A stretch of 30,870 nucleotides of DNA from the NCBI GenBank assembly GCA_946887105.1, contig CAMPKJ010000027.1:1-30870 (forward strand), in the 5' to 3' direction. Below, piece after piece: positions 7,371 to 14,995 of this stretch. The translations under genes and the position numbers were made by a program. How positions within the stretch are numbered: position 1 is the first letter of the stretch; each line of letters starts with the position of its first letter. A model generated the notes under the pieces. That model had not been told where the DNA came from. It saw nothing but the letters and a program-made list of their open reading frames with translations, and ran no database searches. The DNA comes from an uncultured Acidobacteriota bacterium (GTDB lineage: Bacteria > Acidobacteriota > Thermoanaerobaculia > Gp7-AA8).

Positions 7371-8042
7371 CTAACGGCAGGCGGGCGATTTCACGCCCAT
7401 CACCGTCTCGTACGTCTCGAAATCGGCGACGGCGGGGTCGCCGCCGGCGTACGGCGCGCGCGGGTTGTACTGAATCTCCAGCTGGATGCATTGCGCGACC
7501 GACGCATCGCCGGTCAGCCGCTCCGTGAGATGCAGCGCGCCGTCGATGCTCGCGGACACTCCGCCGGTGGTCATGCGATTGCCGCAATCGACCCAGCGCG
7601 GGTACCCGTTCGCGACGGTGACGTTTTTGTAGCCGCGCAGACGATCGAGCGCCGCCCAATGCGTCGTGGCGCGATGTCCATCGAGCAGCCCCGCCTCGGC
7701 CAGCAATACCGCTCCCGTGCAGACCGACACGACGTATCGCGCGTGCTTGCCACGGCGCTTCAGGAATTTGATGTAGCGCGTATTCGGAACGATGGCGTCG
7801 AGCGTCTGCGTGCCGGGCACGAGCAGGACATCCAGCTTCGGGCAGTCCTCGAACGAGACCTGCGGCGTGAACACGAGGCCCTGGCCGGAATGCACCGGAT
7901 CGCCGGTCTGACCGATCAGCAGCAGTTCGACATTCAGCTTCGGGTAGTACTTCGTGATGCGACCGAGAACGTCCCACGGCGCGGCGACGTCGATCTGATC
8001 GACGCCTTCGTACACGGGGATGCCGACGGTGAGCTTCGCCAA
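7371..8042 (-). CDS. DJ-1/PfpI family protein, isonitrile hydratase-like
   Basis: A 223-residue class I glutamine-amidotransferase-like fold. The nucleophile elbow VVSVCTGAVLLAEAGLLDG contains Cys108 followed by Thr109. Together with Asp18 in the early VDQIDVAAPWDV stretch, this matches the Asp/Cys/Thr set described for Pseudomonas isonitrile hydratase. RATTHW and MTTGGVSASID also fit that subgroup and the N-terminal domain of GlxA-type AraC regulators, but no DNA-binding domain follows. The start is TTG at 8042, directly abutting the TAG stop of the upstream gene, so translation is probably coupled. It is the last gene of a minus-strand block with the M1 peptidase. The substrate is not determined by sequence alone. 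Confidence 0.82.
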   Translation of the reverse strand: MAKLTVGIPVYEGVDQIDVAAPWDVLGRITKYYPKLNVELLLIGQTGDPVHSGQGLVFTPQVSFEDCPKLDVLLVPGTQTLDAIVPNTRYIKFLKRRGKHARYVVSVCTGAVLLAEAGLLDGHRATTHWAALDRLRGYKNVTVANGYPRWVDCGNRMTTGGVSASIDGALHLTERLTGDASVAQCIQLEIQYNPRAPYAGGDPAVADFETYETVMGVKSPACR

Positions 8043-9038
8043 CTACTGCGCTTTCGGCGCGAGCGTCGTCGCTTCCTCGACGCTGCTGCGCAACTCTTCG
8101 ACGAGGTGCTCGCTGGTGAGATTCTCGTCGAGCTCGATCATGCGCACCGGCGTCCAGCGGCCATCGTCGAAGACGCTGTAGCGGAACTGCGCATCCGGCG
8201 TGAAGAGCACGATGCGCTCACCGCTGACGAATGCCTGGACCGCGGCGGAGCTGTGCGAAGTCAGCCGCGCGGGCGGCGTGCGTTGCGTTGTTTTTCCGGA
8301 CGGGCGCCAGATGCGCGCATCGCTCGAAACGCGTTTCGGCTCGATGCGCACGCGCGTCACGGCGGTGGTCTGCTCGCCGCCGAAGAGCACGTCGATGAAC
8401 TTGCCGGTGCGGCTCATCGCCAGCGGCGGATGCTCGACGTCGCCCGTCTCTTCCGCTTCCGTGGCTTCGCGCGCCGCGGAAGCATCGGTGTCGAACGAGC
8501 GCAGATCGGCGATGTCGGTGGAGAGATGGTGACTGCCTTCGAAAGCAACCAGCGCGTACTCGGGCGTTGCATCCGCGCCGAGATTCCACCATGTCGCGTG
8601 CAGCAGCGTCGTGTCGGCCTCGTCGCCCTTTTCGCGCGCGTGCGTGAGGATCACTTGCAGTCCGGCGCGGCGTCCGCTCTCGCCGCCGGCGACGAGGTGG
8701 ACGTCCGACCATTCATCGTTCACATTCAGCGCGGCGAGACGAATCTCGTCGACGCCTTCCGCCGAGCGGTGCCAGAGCACGAACACCGTGCCGGTGGCAG
8801 CATCGAACGCCAGACGCGCATCGGACTCGGTGGCCTCGTCGTCCGTGGTCGGGACGATCAGCGTCTCCTGCGTCTCGCCGCGGCGCCGGCTCAGTTCGAG
8901 CTGCGCGGACGGCTTCGATGCGTCGATCGCGTAAACGGTGCTGTCCGGCCGCAGCACGGCCTGCATCGCGTTCTGCGCGGACGCGAAGCTCGCGGCCAGC
9001 AGGAGCGCAACGAGGACGGCTGTGACACGGCGAGTCAT
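8043..9038 (-). CDS. Secreted protein of unknown function
   Basis: 331 residues with a clear Sec signal peptide (basic MTRR, then VTAVLVALLLAASFASAQ), so probably periplasmic or secreted. I do not recognise a family. The mature part shows mostly beta-type alternation, with recurring patterns such as FVLWHRSAEGVDEIRLAAL and FDDGRWTPVRMIEL. This is compatible with a propeller-like or sialidase-like fold, but that is only an impression. The middle (about residues 180-200) is acidic and low complexity (AAREATEAEETGD). It lies 4 bases after the TPR gene and abuts the DJ-1/PfpI start, so it is the third gene of a likely four-gene operon. Confidence 0.75.
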   Translation of the reverse strand: MTRRVTAVLVALLLAASFASAQNAMQAVLRPDSTVYAIDASKPSAQLELSRRRGETQETLIVPTTDDEATESDARLAFDAATGTVFVLWHRSAEGVDEIRLAALNVNDEWSDVHLVAGGESGRRAGLQVILTHAREKGDEADTTLLHATWWNLGADATPEYALVAFEGSHHLSTDIADLRSFDTDASAAREATEAEETGDVEHPPLAMSRTGKFIDVLFGGEQTTAVTRVRIEPKRVSSDARIWRPSGKTTQRTPPARLTSHSSAAVQAFVSGERIVLFTPDAQFRYSVFDDGRWTPVRMIELDENLTSEHLVEELRSSVEEATTLAPKAQ

Positions 9039-9042
9039 CGAT

Positions 9043-9924
9043 TCAGGCTTTCCAGTTCACCACCGAACAGACGTCCACGGCGATGAGCAGTTGTTTCACG
9101 TTGCGGAAATCGGGATAGAACGACGCTACCACATCGAACAGTGCGTCGGCTTCGTCGTAGCGGCCGGTGCGCACGCAGATCTCGCCGACCAGGTGATGCG
9201 CGTTGCGCACCTGGCGCGGCACGGCGGCGAGCTGCATTGCGGCGCGGCCGAAACGCTCCGCCGCCCCGTTGTCGCCCAGCTCCATGGAGCCGAAGCAGAG
9301 GTCGAGAAACGCCTCCGCGCGATCGTACGTGTCTTCGAGCTCGGGCAACGCGCGCTCGAGCAGCCGCACGCCGTCGGCGCATTCGCCACAGAGTACTTTC
9401 GCGCCGCCGAGGTTCGCGTGAACGGCCGCGGTGAGGCTGCGGCGGTGATCGCTGTCGTCCATCAGCTCGAGCACGCGCGCCGCTTCATCGAGCGCGTCGA
9501 TGGCCAGCGCGAACTGCGAATCCGCCACGAGCGTGACGCCGAGGTGATTGAGGACGGAAACGCGTGCGATCGGATCGCCGAGCTCGTCGGCCGCGCGGCG
9601 TGCGATGCCGCCATAGAAAATCGCGCGCGGGCGCTGATCGCGTTCGCACAGATGGCGCTGCAACGTATTCGCCGCCAGGTAAACGTGCCGCGCCGAACGG
9701 TGGCGCATCACGATGCCCGGCAGCGCCGCGATCTCAGGTCCCTCGCGATCGAGCGCGATCAACGCCTCCGCCTTGCGGATGGTGATCAGCTCGCGCGTTT
9801 CGTCATCGATTGCGACCGCGGATGCGCGCTCGTACTGCGCGAGTGCAGCGTCAGCATCGCCGCGCCACATCTCCTGCAGGCCGAGATCGCAGTGTTGCAG
9901 GGCTTCCCGATCAGACACGTCCAT
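9043..9924 (-). CDS. TPR-repeat protein, cytoplasmic
   Basis: 293 residues, helical throughout, with tetratricopeptide-like pairs. Examples are DAALAQYERASAV, IARVSVLNHLGVTLVADSQFALAIDALDEAARVLEL, VHANLGGAKVLCGECADGVRLLERALPEL and AHHLVGEICVRTGRYDEADALFDVV. There is no signal peptide or membrane segment, so it probably acts as a cytoplasmic scaffold. No enzymatic motif was found. The ATG gives MDVSDREALQHCDLGL. It lies 28 bases after the M1 aminopeptidase stop and 4 bases before the secreted protein, arguing for co-transcription. The partner is unknown. Confidence 0.8.
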   Translation of the reverse strand: MDVSDREALQHCDLGLQEMWRGDADAALAQYERASAVAIDDETRELITIRKAEALIALDREGPEIAALPGIVMRHRSARHVYLAANTLQRHLCERDQRPRAIFYGGIARRAADELGDPIARVSVLNHLGVTLVADSQFALAIDALDEAARVLELMDDSDHRRSLTAAVHANLGGAKVLCGECADGVRLLERALPELEDTYDRAEAFLDLCFGSMELGDNGAAERFGRAAMQLAAVPRQVRNAHHLVGEICVRTGRYDEADALFDVVASFYPDFRNVKQLLIAVDVCSVVNWKA

Positions 9925-9952
9925 GAAAAGTATCGCGGATTCTAATCCAGAA

Positions 9953-11806
9953 TCACCTCAGGATCTCGTCGATCGTTCCCTGCGACACCGGGTGGTACGT
10001 CGGACGCGCCTTGGCGTAGATCTGTTTTGCGAACGCCAGGTCCTCCGGATTCTTAGCCAGTTTCTCGTAAAGCGGCCTCAGAAACTTGCGCCGTCCCTGC
10101 GCGGTCAGGAAGCGCTCGATGGCCGGATACGCGCCCTTGTACCGCGCGTCGATCGACTTCTCCAGCCACGCCGAAAGCACTTCGCTGTTGCCGCTTTCGC
10201 TGAGGTCGAAGCGTCCGTCGAGCATGGCCATCCGCTCCGGCGGGAGCACCGGCAGCGACTGGATGAAGTGCACGCGCTCGTGCGACGACCACTTGTCGAG
10301 CGTCAACGCGTCGACCGATCCGCCGTTCGCATACGCCTTTGCCTGAGCCTCGACGGTCGCGAATGCCTGCGAGCGCGGCTGCGGCATGTTCGCCGGCAGC
10401 GACGGTCCATGAATCCATTGGTTGATGTCGACCTTCTGTACGACGTCCGGGAGCTGCGCCTTCAGATAGCTCTTGAACGTCTCCGTGTCCATCGGCTTGA
10501 ACGCGTTGCTGGTGAAGTACGTGCGGAGGAAGGTGTCCCACGTTTCGCGTCCGGCCGTCTCTTCGAGCAGGCGCAGGAAGAGCGCGCCTTTTTCGTAGAC
10601 GATGCCCGGCGCTTCATCGGGATCGCGGCCGGTGAGATCGACGTAGAGGTGCTGGTCTTTCTCCGGAAGCGTGGCCAGCTCTTCCTTCACCTCGGTGACG
10701 CCGAGCTGCCACAGCATCTCGGAGTACTCGCGTCCGTACAGCTTCTCGGTGATGCGATGCTCGAAGTAGGTCGTGAATCCCTCGTTCAGCCAGAAGTCGC
10801 TCCAGGTCGCGTTGGTGACGAGATTGCCGGACCACGAATGCGCGAGCTCGTGCGCGATCAACGAGACCAGCGATTTGTCGCCGGCGATGATGGTCGGCGT
10901 GAGGAACGTCAGTCGCGGATTCTCCATCCCGCCGTACGGGAAGCTCGGCGGCAGCACGAGCATGTCGTACCGCCCCCACTGATACGGTCCGTAAAGCCCC
11001 TCGGCGGCCTGGATCATCTTCGGCGTATCGCTGAACTCGCGCGCCGCGGCCTCGATCACCGGCGGCTCGGCGTAGACGCCGCTGCGCGTGTCGAACGGCC
11101 GGAACTCGAGATCGCCGACTGCGATCGCGAGCAGATACGACGGGATCGGCTGCGGCATCCGGAACTGATAGACGCCATTCTCCGTGCGCGCCTGCGGATT
11201 CTCCGCGCTCATCAGCGCGAGCAACTCTTTCGGGACGCGCAACGTCGCGTCGTACGTGAAGCGCACGCTCGGCGTGTCCTGACACGGCACCCACGTACGC
11301 GCCAGGATGGCCTGCGACTGCGAGAGCAGGAACGGATGCTTTTTGGCCGCGGTCATGGCCGGCTCGAGCCACTGCAGCGCCTTCGCGTCGGGCGCCGAGG
11401 AGTATTCGATCGAGACCGTTTCGGTCTCGGGCTGAATGGGAACTTCCAGCGAGCGGCCGAGAACCGGATCGGCGGCGCCGAGCTTGAACTGCGCCGCTGC
11501 GCCGCCCGGCTGCAACGTCACGCGGCGGATGTCGAGACCGTTCGTATCGAGCATGAGCGTGGTCGCGCCCTGCTCTTTGTGGATGCGCAGGTTCGCGGTT
11601 CCGGAGAGCTGCTTTTTCGCGAAGTCGACGGTGAGATCGAGCCCGATGTGCTCGACGCGGACCTGTTCGGGACGCGCGTACGAGTGCGGATCGCGCACCG
11701 TCGCCGCAGCGGCGGGCGCCGGAGCCGGAGCCGTTGCGGTCTCGGCAGGCTTCTCGTTACGGCAGGCAGCGAGAAAAAGAACAGCGAGGAGAATCGCGCG
11801 TTTCAT
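9953..11806 (-). CDS. M1 family zinc aminopeptidase, lipoprotein (LTA4 hydrolase-like)
   Basis: 617 residues. The exopeptidase motif GGMEN (292-296) and the zinc site HELAHSW with WLNEGFTTY (His319, His323, Glu342; catalytic Glu320) define an M1 gluzincin aminopeptidase that removes N-terminal residues from peptides. The N-terminal half has the beta-sandwich pattern of the family. The C-terminal helical domain (VDINQWIHGPSLP, then an Arg/Lys-rich helical stretch ending YHPVSQGTIDEIL) resembles leukotriene A4 hydrolase/aminopeptidase B. MKRAILLAVLFLAAC is a lipoprotein signal with Cys15, followed by an Ala/Pro linker, so the enzyme is probably tethered in the periplasm. The longer frame to 11881 would bury this signal and is rejected. 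It heads the minus-strand block and is divergent from the kinase gene. Confidence 0.93.
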   Translation of the reverse strand: MKRAILLAVLFLAACRNEKPAETATAPAPAPAAAATVRDPHSYARPEQVRVEHIGLDLTVDFAKKQLSGTANLRIHKEQGATTLMLDTNGLDIRRVTLQPGGAAAQFKLGAADPVLGRSLEVPIQPETETVSIEYSSAPDAKALQWLEPAMTAAKKHPFLLSQSQAILARTWVPCQDTPSVRFTYDATLRVPKELLALMSAENPQARTENGVYQFRMPQPIPSYLLAIAVGDLEFRPFDTRSGVYAEPPVIEAAAREFSDTPKMIQAAEGLYGPYQWGRYDMLVLPPSFPYGGMENPRLTFLTPTIIAGDKSLVSLIAHELAHSWSGNLVTNATWSDFWLNEGFTTYFEHRITEKLYGREYSEMLWQLGVTEVKEELATLPEKDQHLYVDLTGRDPDEAPGIVYEKGALFLRLLEETAGRETWDTFLRTYFTSNAFKPMDTETFKSYLKAQLPDVVQKVDINQWIHGPSLPANMPQPRSQAFATVEAQAKAYANGGSVDALTLDKWSSHERVHFIQSLPVLPPERMAMLDGRFDLSESGNSEVLSAWLEKSIDARYKGAYPAIERFLTAQGRRKFLRPLYEKLAKNPEDLAFAKQIYAKARPTYHPVSQGTIDEILR

Positions 11807-11848
11807 GGGCGCGGACTGTAGCGCAATGCGTGCCGAGGGCGCCCCGAA

Positions 11849-11854
11849 TACAAT
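11849..11854 (+). promoter_or_regulatory. Possible -10 element of the kinase gene
   Basis: TACAAT (5 of 6 to consensus) sits 20 bases before the kinase ATG in the 68-bp divergent gap. No good -35 is present, so the call is tentative. Confidence 0.3.
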
Positions 11855-11874
11855 GCCCCCGCAGGCAACCGACC

Positions 11875-14271
11875 ATGTCACTCTCCCCCGGCACCCCGCT
11901 GGGTCCCTACGAGATCCTCACGCCGATCGGGTCCGGCGGGATGGGTGACGTGTATCGCGCGCGCGACACACGCCTCGACCGTGAAGTGGCCATCAAGGTG
12001 CTGCCCGACCGCTTCTTCCGCGACGCCGAGGCGCGTATGCGATTCGATCGCGAGGCGAAGGCAGTCGCGGCGCTGTCGCATCCGAACATCCTCTCCATCC
12101 ACGACTACGGCACCACGGAAACGGTCACGTACAGCGTCACCGAGCTCCTCGAAGGGCAGACGCTGCGCCAGCGGTTGCACGAAGGTCCGATGCCGTGGCG
12201 CAAGGTGGTGGAGATCGGCGCGGCGCTCGCCGACGGACTCGCCGCCGCGCACGCGAAGGGGATCATCCATCGCGATCTGAAGCCGGAGAACATCTTTCTC
12301 ACCAACGATGGGCGCGTGAAGATCCTCGACTTCGGCATCGCCCAGCTCGTGCGTGAGGAGCCGCCGGAGCAGGACATCGATCCGACGCTGATGCCGACCG
12401 CGCCGATGAAAACCGATCCGTACTCGGTGGTCGGCACCGCCGGCTACATGGCGCCCGAACAGCTCCGCGGGGAGCAGGTCGATCCGACCACCGACATCTT
12501 CTCCCTCGGCACCGTGCTCTACGAGATGGCCACCGGCCGCGCCGCCTTCATCCGCAAGACGGTCATCGACTCGCTCTCGGCCATCCTCGCGGAGACGCCG
12601 GACGTACACACTGCTTCCGATCGGCTGATCCCGTTCGAGCTCGCGCGCGTGATCCAGCGCTGCATCGAAAAAAACAAGAGCGAGCGTTTTCAATCGGCGC
12701 GCGATCTGTCGTTCGCACTGAAGGCCATCGGCACCTCGACCGCGCTCTCGTTCGAAGCGCCCGCGGAACGCAAACGGCGCCTCGTGTTGTGGGGAAGCGT
12801 AGCGGCGGTGGCCATCCTCGCGCTGCTGTCCTACGTCCTCGCGAGACGGGTCGAGATCGACGTGAAGCCGCGCACCTCGCCTGCGCCGCGCGCGATCCGC
12901 TCCATCGCCATCCTGCCGTTCGTCAACGCCACCGGCGACCGCGAGGCGGAGTACCTCTCGGACGGCATCACCGAAACGCTGATCAACACGCTCGCCCAGG
13001 TACCGAACCTGCGCGTGATGTCGCGCACCTCGGTGTTCCACTACAAGGACAAGGCGCCGAATCCGGTCAGCGTCGGCCGCGATCTGCGCGTCAGCTCGGT
13101 CGTGATCGGACGGATCGAATCCGTCGGTGATCGGCTGGTCGTGAGCGCGGAGCTGGTCGATGCGTCCGACAACGCGCTGATCTGGGGCAACCGCTATCAG
13201 GTCGCGCGCGCCGATCTCTTCGGCGTGCAGCAATCGATCGCGTCGGAGATCGCGCGCATGCTGCGCCTGCAGCTCACCGGCCGCGAACAGCAGCTCTTCG
13301 CCAAACGCCACACCACCGACGCGCGCGCGTACGAGCTCTATCTGAAAGGGCGCTTCCAGTGGAACAAGCGCGATGCCGAGGGGCTGTACAAGGCCATCGA
13401 GTTCTTCAACCAGGCCATCGAAGTCGATCCGCAGTACGCGCTCGCGTATGCGGGACTGGCGGACTGCTACAACCTGCTCGACATCTGGGCCGGGCTGCCG
13501 ACGAACGAAACGTTTCCGCGCGCAAAAGCAGCCGCGGAGCGCGCGCTGGCGATCGACGATCAGCTCGCGGAGGCGCACACGTCGCTCGCGTACGCAATCC
13601 ACACGTACGAGTGGAATTGGCCGGCAGCCGAAGGGGAGTACAAACGCGCCATCGCCCTCAATCCGAATTACGCCACCGCGCGCCAGTGGTACGCGGAGTT
13701 CCTCACCGCGGTGGGCCGCTTCGACGAGGCGGCGGAACAGGGACGGAAGGCGCTGGAGCTCGATCCGATGTCGCCGATCATCAACGCGGTGGTGTCCTTC
13801 AACTCCACCATGGCCCGGCGCTACGACGTGGCCATCGAGCAGGGGCTGCGTACCACGCAGCTCTTTCCCGACTTCATGCCCGGCCACGCGTACCTCGGAC
13901 TGGCGCAACTCGAAGCCGGCAAGCCGCGGGAAGCGATCGCGTCGTTCGAGCAATCGCAGAAACTGCAGGACATCGTGGTCGTGGCGACGTGGCTCATCCG
14001 CGCCCATCGCGCCGCCGGCGATGCCGCGACCGCGGACCGGATGCGGACGGAGCTCGAACGCCGCGGAGAGCGCGAGTACCTGGCGCCGTACTACATGGCC
14101 GCGCTGCACGCCCATCGCGGCGATCCCGATCGCGCGTTCGCGGAGCTCGACCGCGCGCTGAGCGAGAAGACTGGCGCGCTGGTGTGGACGAAGGTCGATC
14201 CGGCGCTCGATCCGCTGCGCCGCGACCCGCGATTCGCGGCCGTGGTCGGCAAGACGCACGCGCTGCGCTAG
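11875..14271 (+). CDS. Membrane Ser/Thr protein kinase with TolB-like and TPR domains
   Basis: A 798-residue Hanks-type kinase. Residues 12-280 hold the catalytic domain: glycine loop GSGGMG (19-24), VAIKV (Lys41), HRDLKPEN (132-139), DFG (152-154) and APE (193-195), all intact. A single membrane segment at about 303-322 (LVLWGSVAAVAILALLSYVL) puts the rest outside the cytoplasm. Residues 343-445 form a TolB N-terminal/FlgO-like domain (SIAILPFVNATGD, LSDGITETLINTLAQVP). From about 485 to the end come TPR repeats (AYELYLKGRFQWNKRD, VDPQYALAYAGLADCY). The arrangement is common in Acidobacteriota. It may sense an extracytoplasmic protein or complex and phosphorylate cytoplasmic targets; neither is known. 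The ATG giving MSLSPGTPLGPYEIL is the family's usual beginning; the open frame upstream to 11734 overlaps the aminopeptidase gene and is rejected. Confidence 0.94.
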   Translation: MSLSPGTPLGPYEILTPIGSGGMGDVYRARDTRLDREVAIKVLPDRFFRDAEARMRFDREAKAVAALSHPNILSIHDYGTTETVTYSVTELLEGQTLRQRLHEGPMPWRKVVEIGAALADGLAAAHAKGIIHRDLKPENIFLTNDGRVKILDFGIAQLVREEPPEQDIDPTLMPTAPMKTDPYSVVGTAGYMAPEQLRGEQVDPTTDIFSLGTVLYEMATGRAAFIRKTVIDSLSAILAETPDVHTASDRLIPFELARVIQRCIEKNKSERFQSARDLSFALKAIGTSTALSFEAPAERKRRLVLWGSVAAVAILALLSYVLARRVEIDVKPRTSPAPRAIRSIAILPFVNATGDREAEYLSDGITETLINTLAQVPNLRVMSRTSVFHYKDKAPNPVSVGRDLRVSSVVIGRIESVGDRLVVSAELVDASDNALIWGNRYQVARADLFGVQQSIASEIARMLRLQLTGREQQLFAKRHTTDARAYELYLKGRFQWNKRDAEGLYKAIEFFNQAIEVDPQYALAYAGLADCYNLLDIWAGLPTNETFPRAKAAAERALAIDDQLAEAHTSLAYAIHTYEWNWPAAEGEYKRAIALNPNYATARQWYAEFLTAVGRFDEAAEQGRKALELDPMSPIINAVVSFNSTMARRYDVAIEQGLRTTQLFPDFMPGHAYLGLAQLEAGKPREAIASFEQSQKLQDIVVVATWLIRAHRAAGDAATADRMRTELERRGEREYLAPYYMAALHAHRGDPDRAFAELDRALSEKTGALVWTKVDPALDPLRRDPRFAAVVGKTHALR

Positions 14272-14903
14272 TGTGGTGAGTCGATCAGCTCGATGACCGC
14301 GCGGAGCGAGTCCGTGTACGCATCCGGCTTCGACGCCAGCAACGCGTCGCGATTCGGATAGCCGCCCGTCACCGCCACCGAGTACACGCCCGCCGCGCGC
14401 GCCATCTCGATGTCCTCCGGACTGTCGCCGACGAACACCGCTTCCTCCGCGCGCATCCGCAGCCGGTCGAGACAAAGCAGCAGCCCTTCCGGATGCGGCT
14501 TCTTCTCTTTCACGTCGCAGCCGTACACGCGCTCGTGCAGATGGTCGATGAGACCGTGCAGCTCCAGCTCGCGCTCGACGCGCTCACGCCCGCCGCTGGT
14601 GACGATGCCCGTGGCCAGACCGCGCGCGGTCAGCGTTTCGAGCAGATGCCGCGCACCATCGAGCAGATCGACGCGCTCGTTGGCGAAGTGCGCCAGCCAC
14701 CGCTCATCGGCGCGGCTCCAATGCCGCTCGTCGAGGCCGATCTGCCGGAAGGTGTGATACCAGTTCGGCGAATACGTGCGCGCAAAGGTCTCGCGATTGA
14801 AGGGAATCTCGAACTCCGCGAACATGCGCACGTAGCAGCGATAACTCGCCTCCGCGGTGTCGGCGAGCGTGCCATCCCAATCGAAGAGAACCGCGCGAAT
14901 CAT
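14268..14903 (-). CDS. HAD-superfamily phosphatase, phosphoglycolate phosphatase-like
   Basis: 211 residues. Motif I FDWDGTLADT has the nucleophile Asp8 and Asp10. Motif II is the Thr/Ser in GIVTSGG. The conserved Lys lies in the KEKKPHPEG stretch. Motif IV is VFVGDSPEDIEMARAAG. A helical cap between motifs I and II marks subfamily IA, as in Gph and beta-phosphoglucomutase-like enzymes. It dephosphorylates a small phosphorylated metabolite; the exact substrate cannot be read from sequence. It is convergent with the kinase gene, and the two stop codons overlap in one CTAG tetranucleotide (14268-14271). Upstream lies the family B palindrome and then the TonB-dependent receptor, both on the same strand. 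Confidence 0.88.
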   Translation of the reverse strand: MIRAVLFDWDGTLADTAEASYRCYVRMFAEFEIPFNRETFARTYSPNWYHTFRQIGLDERHWSRADERWLAHFANERVDLLDGARHLLETLTARGLATGIVTSGGRERVERELELHGLIDHLHERVYGCDVKEKKPHPEGLLLCLDRLRMRAEEAVFVGDSPEDIEMARAAGVYSVAVTGGYPNRDALLASKPDAYTDSLRAVIELIDSPH

Positions 14904-14906
14904 GTC

Positions 14907-14993
14907 GAGTGCCTCGGAGTGCCTCGGCGTTCCTCGGGTTCCTCGGGTCGTACTCCGAGGAACTCCGAGGAACCGAGGAACTCAGGAACTCAA
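14907..14993. repeat. Intergenic palindrome of GTTCCTCG units, family B, copy 2
   Basis: The left arm runs GAGTGCCTCG twice, then GCGTTCCTCG and GGTTCCTCG. The right arm reads on the opposite strand GAGTTCCT, GAGTTCCTCG, GTTCCTCG, GAGTTCCTCG. It fills essentially the whole 92-bp gap between the TonB receptor stop (14996) and the HAD start codon (14901-14903). The two left-most units carry TG instead of TT, so unit variants exist within one arm. It could end transcription of the receptor gene. It matches the element at 5931-6026. Confidence 0.9.
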
Positions 14994-14995
14994 CA

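Noticed and set aside
7371..8042. GlxA-type AraC transcription regulator
   Set aside because: The N-terminal domain is similar, but there is no C-terminal helix-turn-helix domain before the stop.
11734..11874. Upstream extension of the kinase start
   Set aside because: It overlaps the aminopeptidase lipoprotein signal sequence on the other strand and adds a basic, unconserved stretch before a typical kinase N-terminus.
14270..14282. AGTGTGGTGAGTC also occurs at 30479-30491, suggesting a dispersed repeat
   Set aside because: A 13-base match is expected several times by chance in a 31-kb window, and the rest of the 24-bp arm is absent at 14270.
11878..14475. An 865-residue open frame antisense to the kinase, and similar long antisense frames (for example 9713-11821 and 19515-21491)
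   Set aside because: They mirror real genes, are very rich in Arg and Ala/Glu/Asp, and show no family motifs. Long antisense frames are expected at this GC content.
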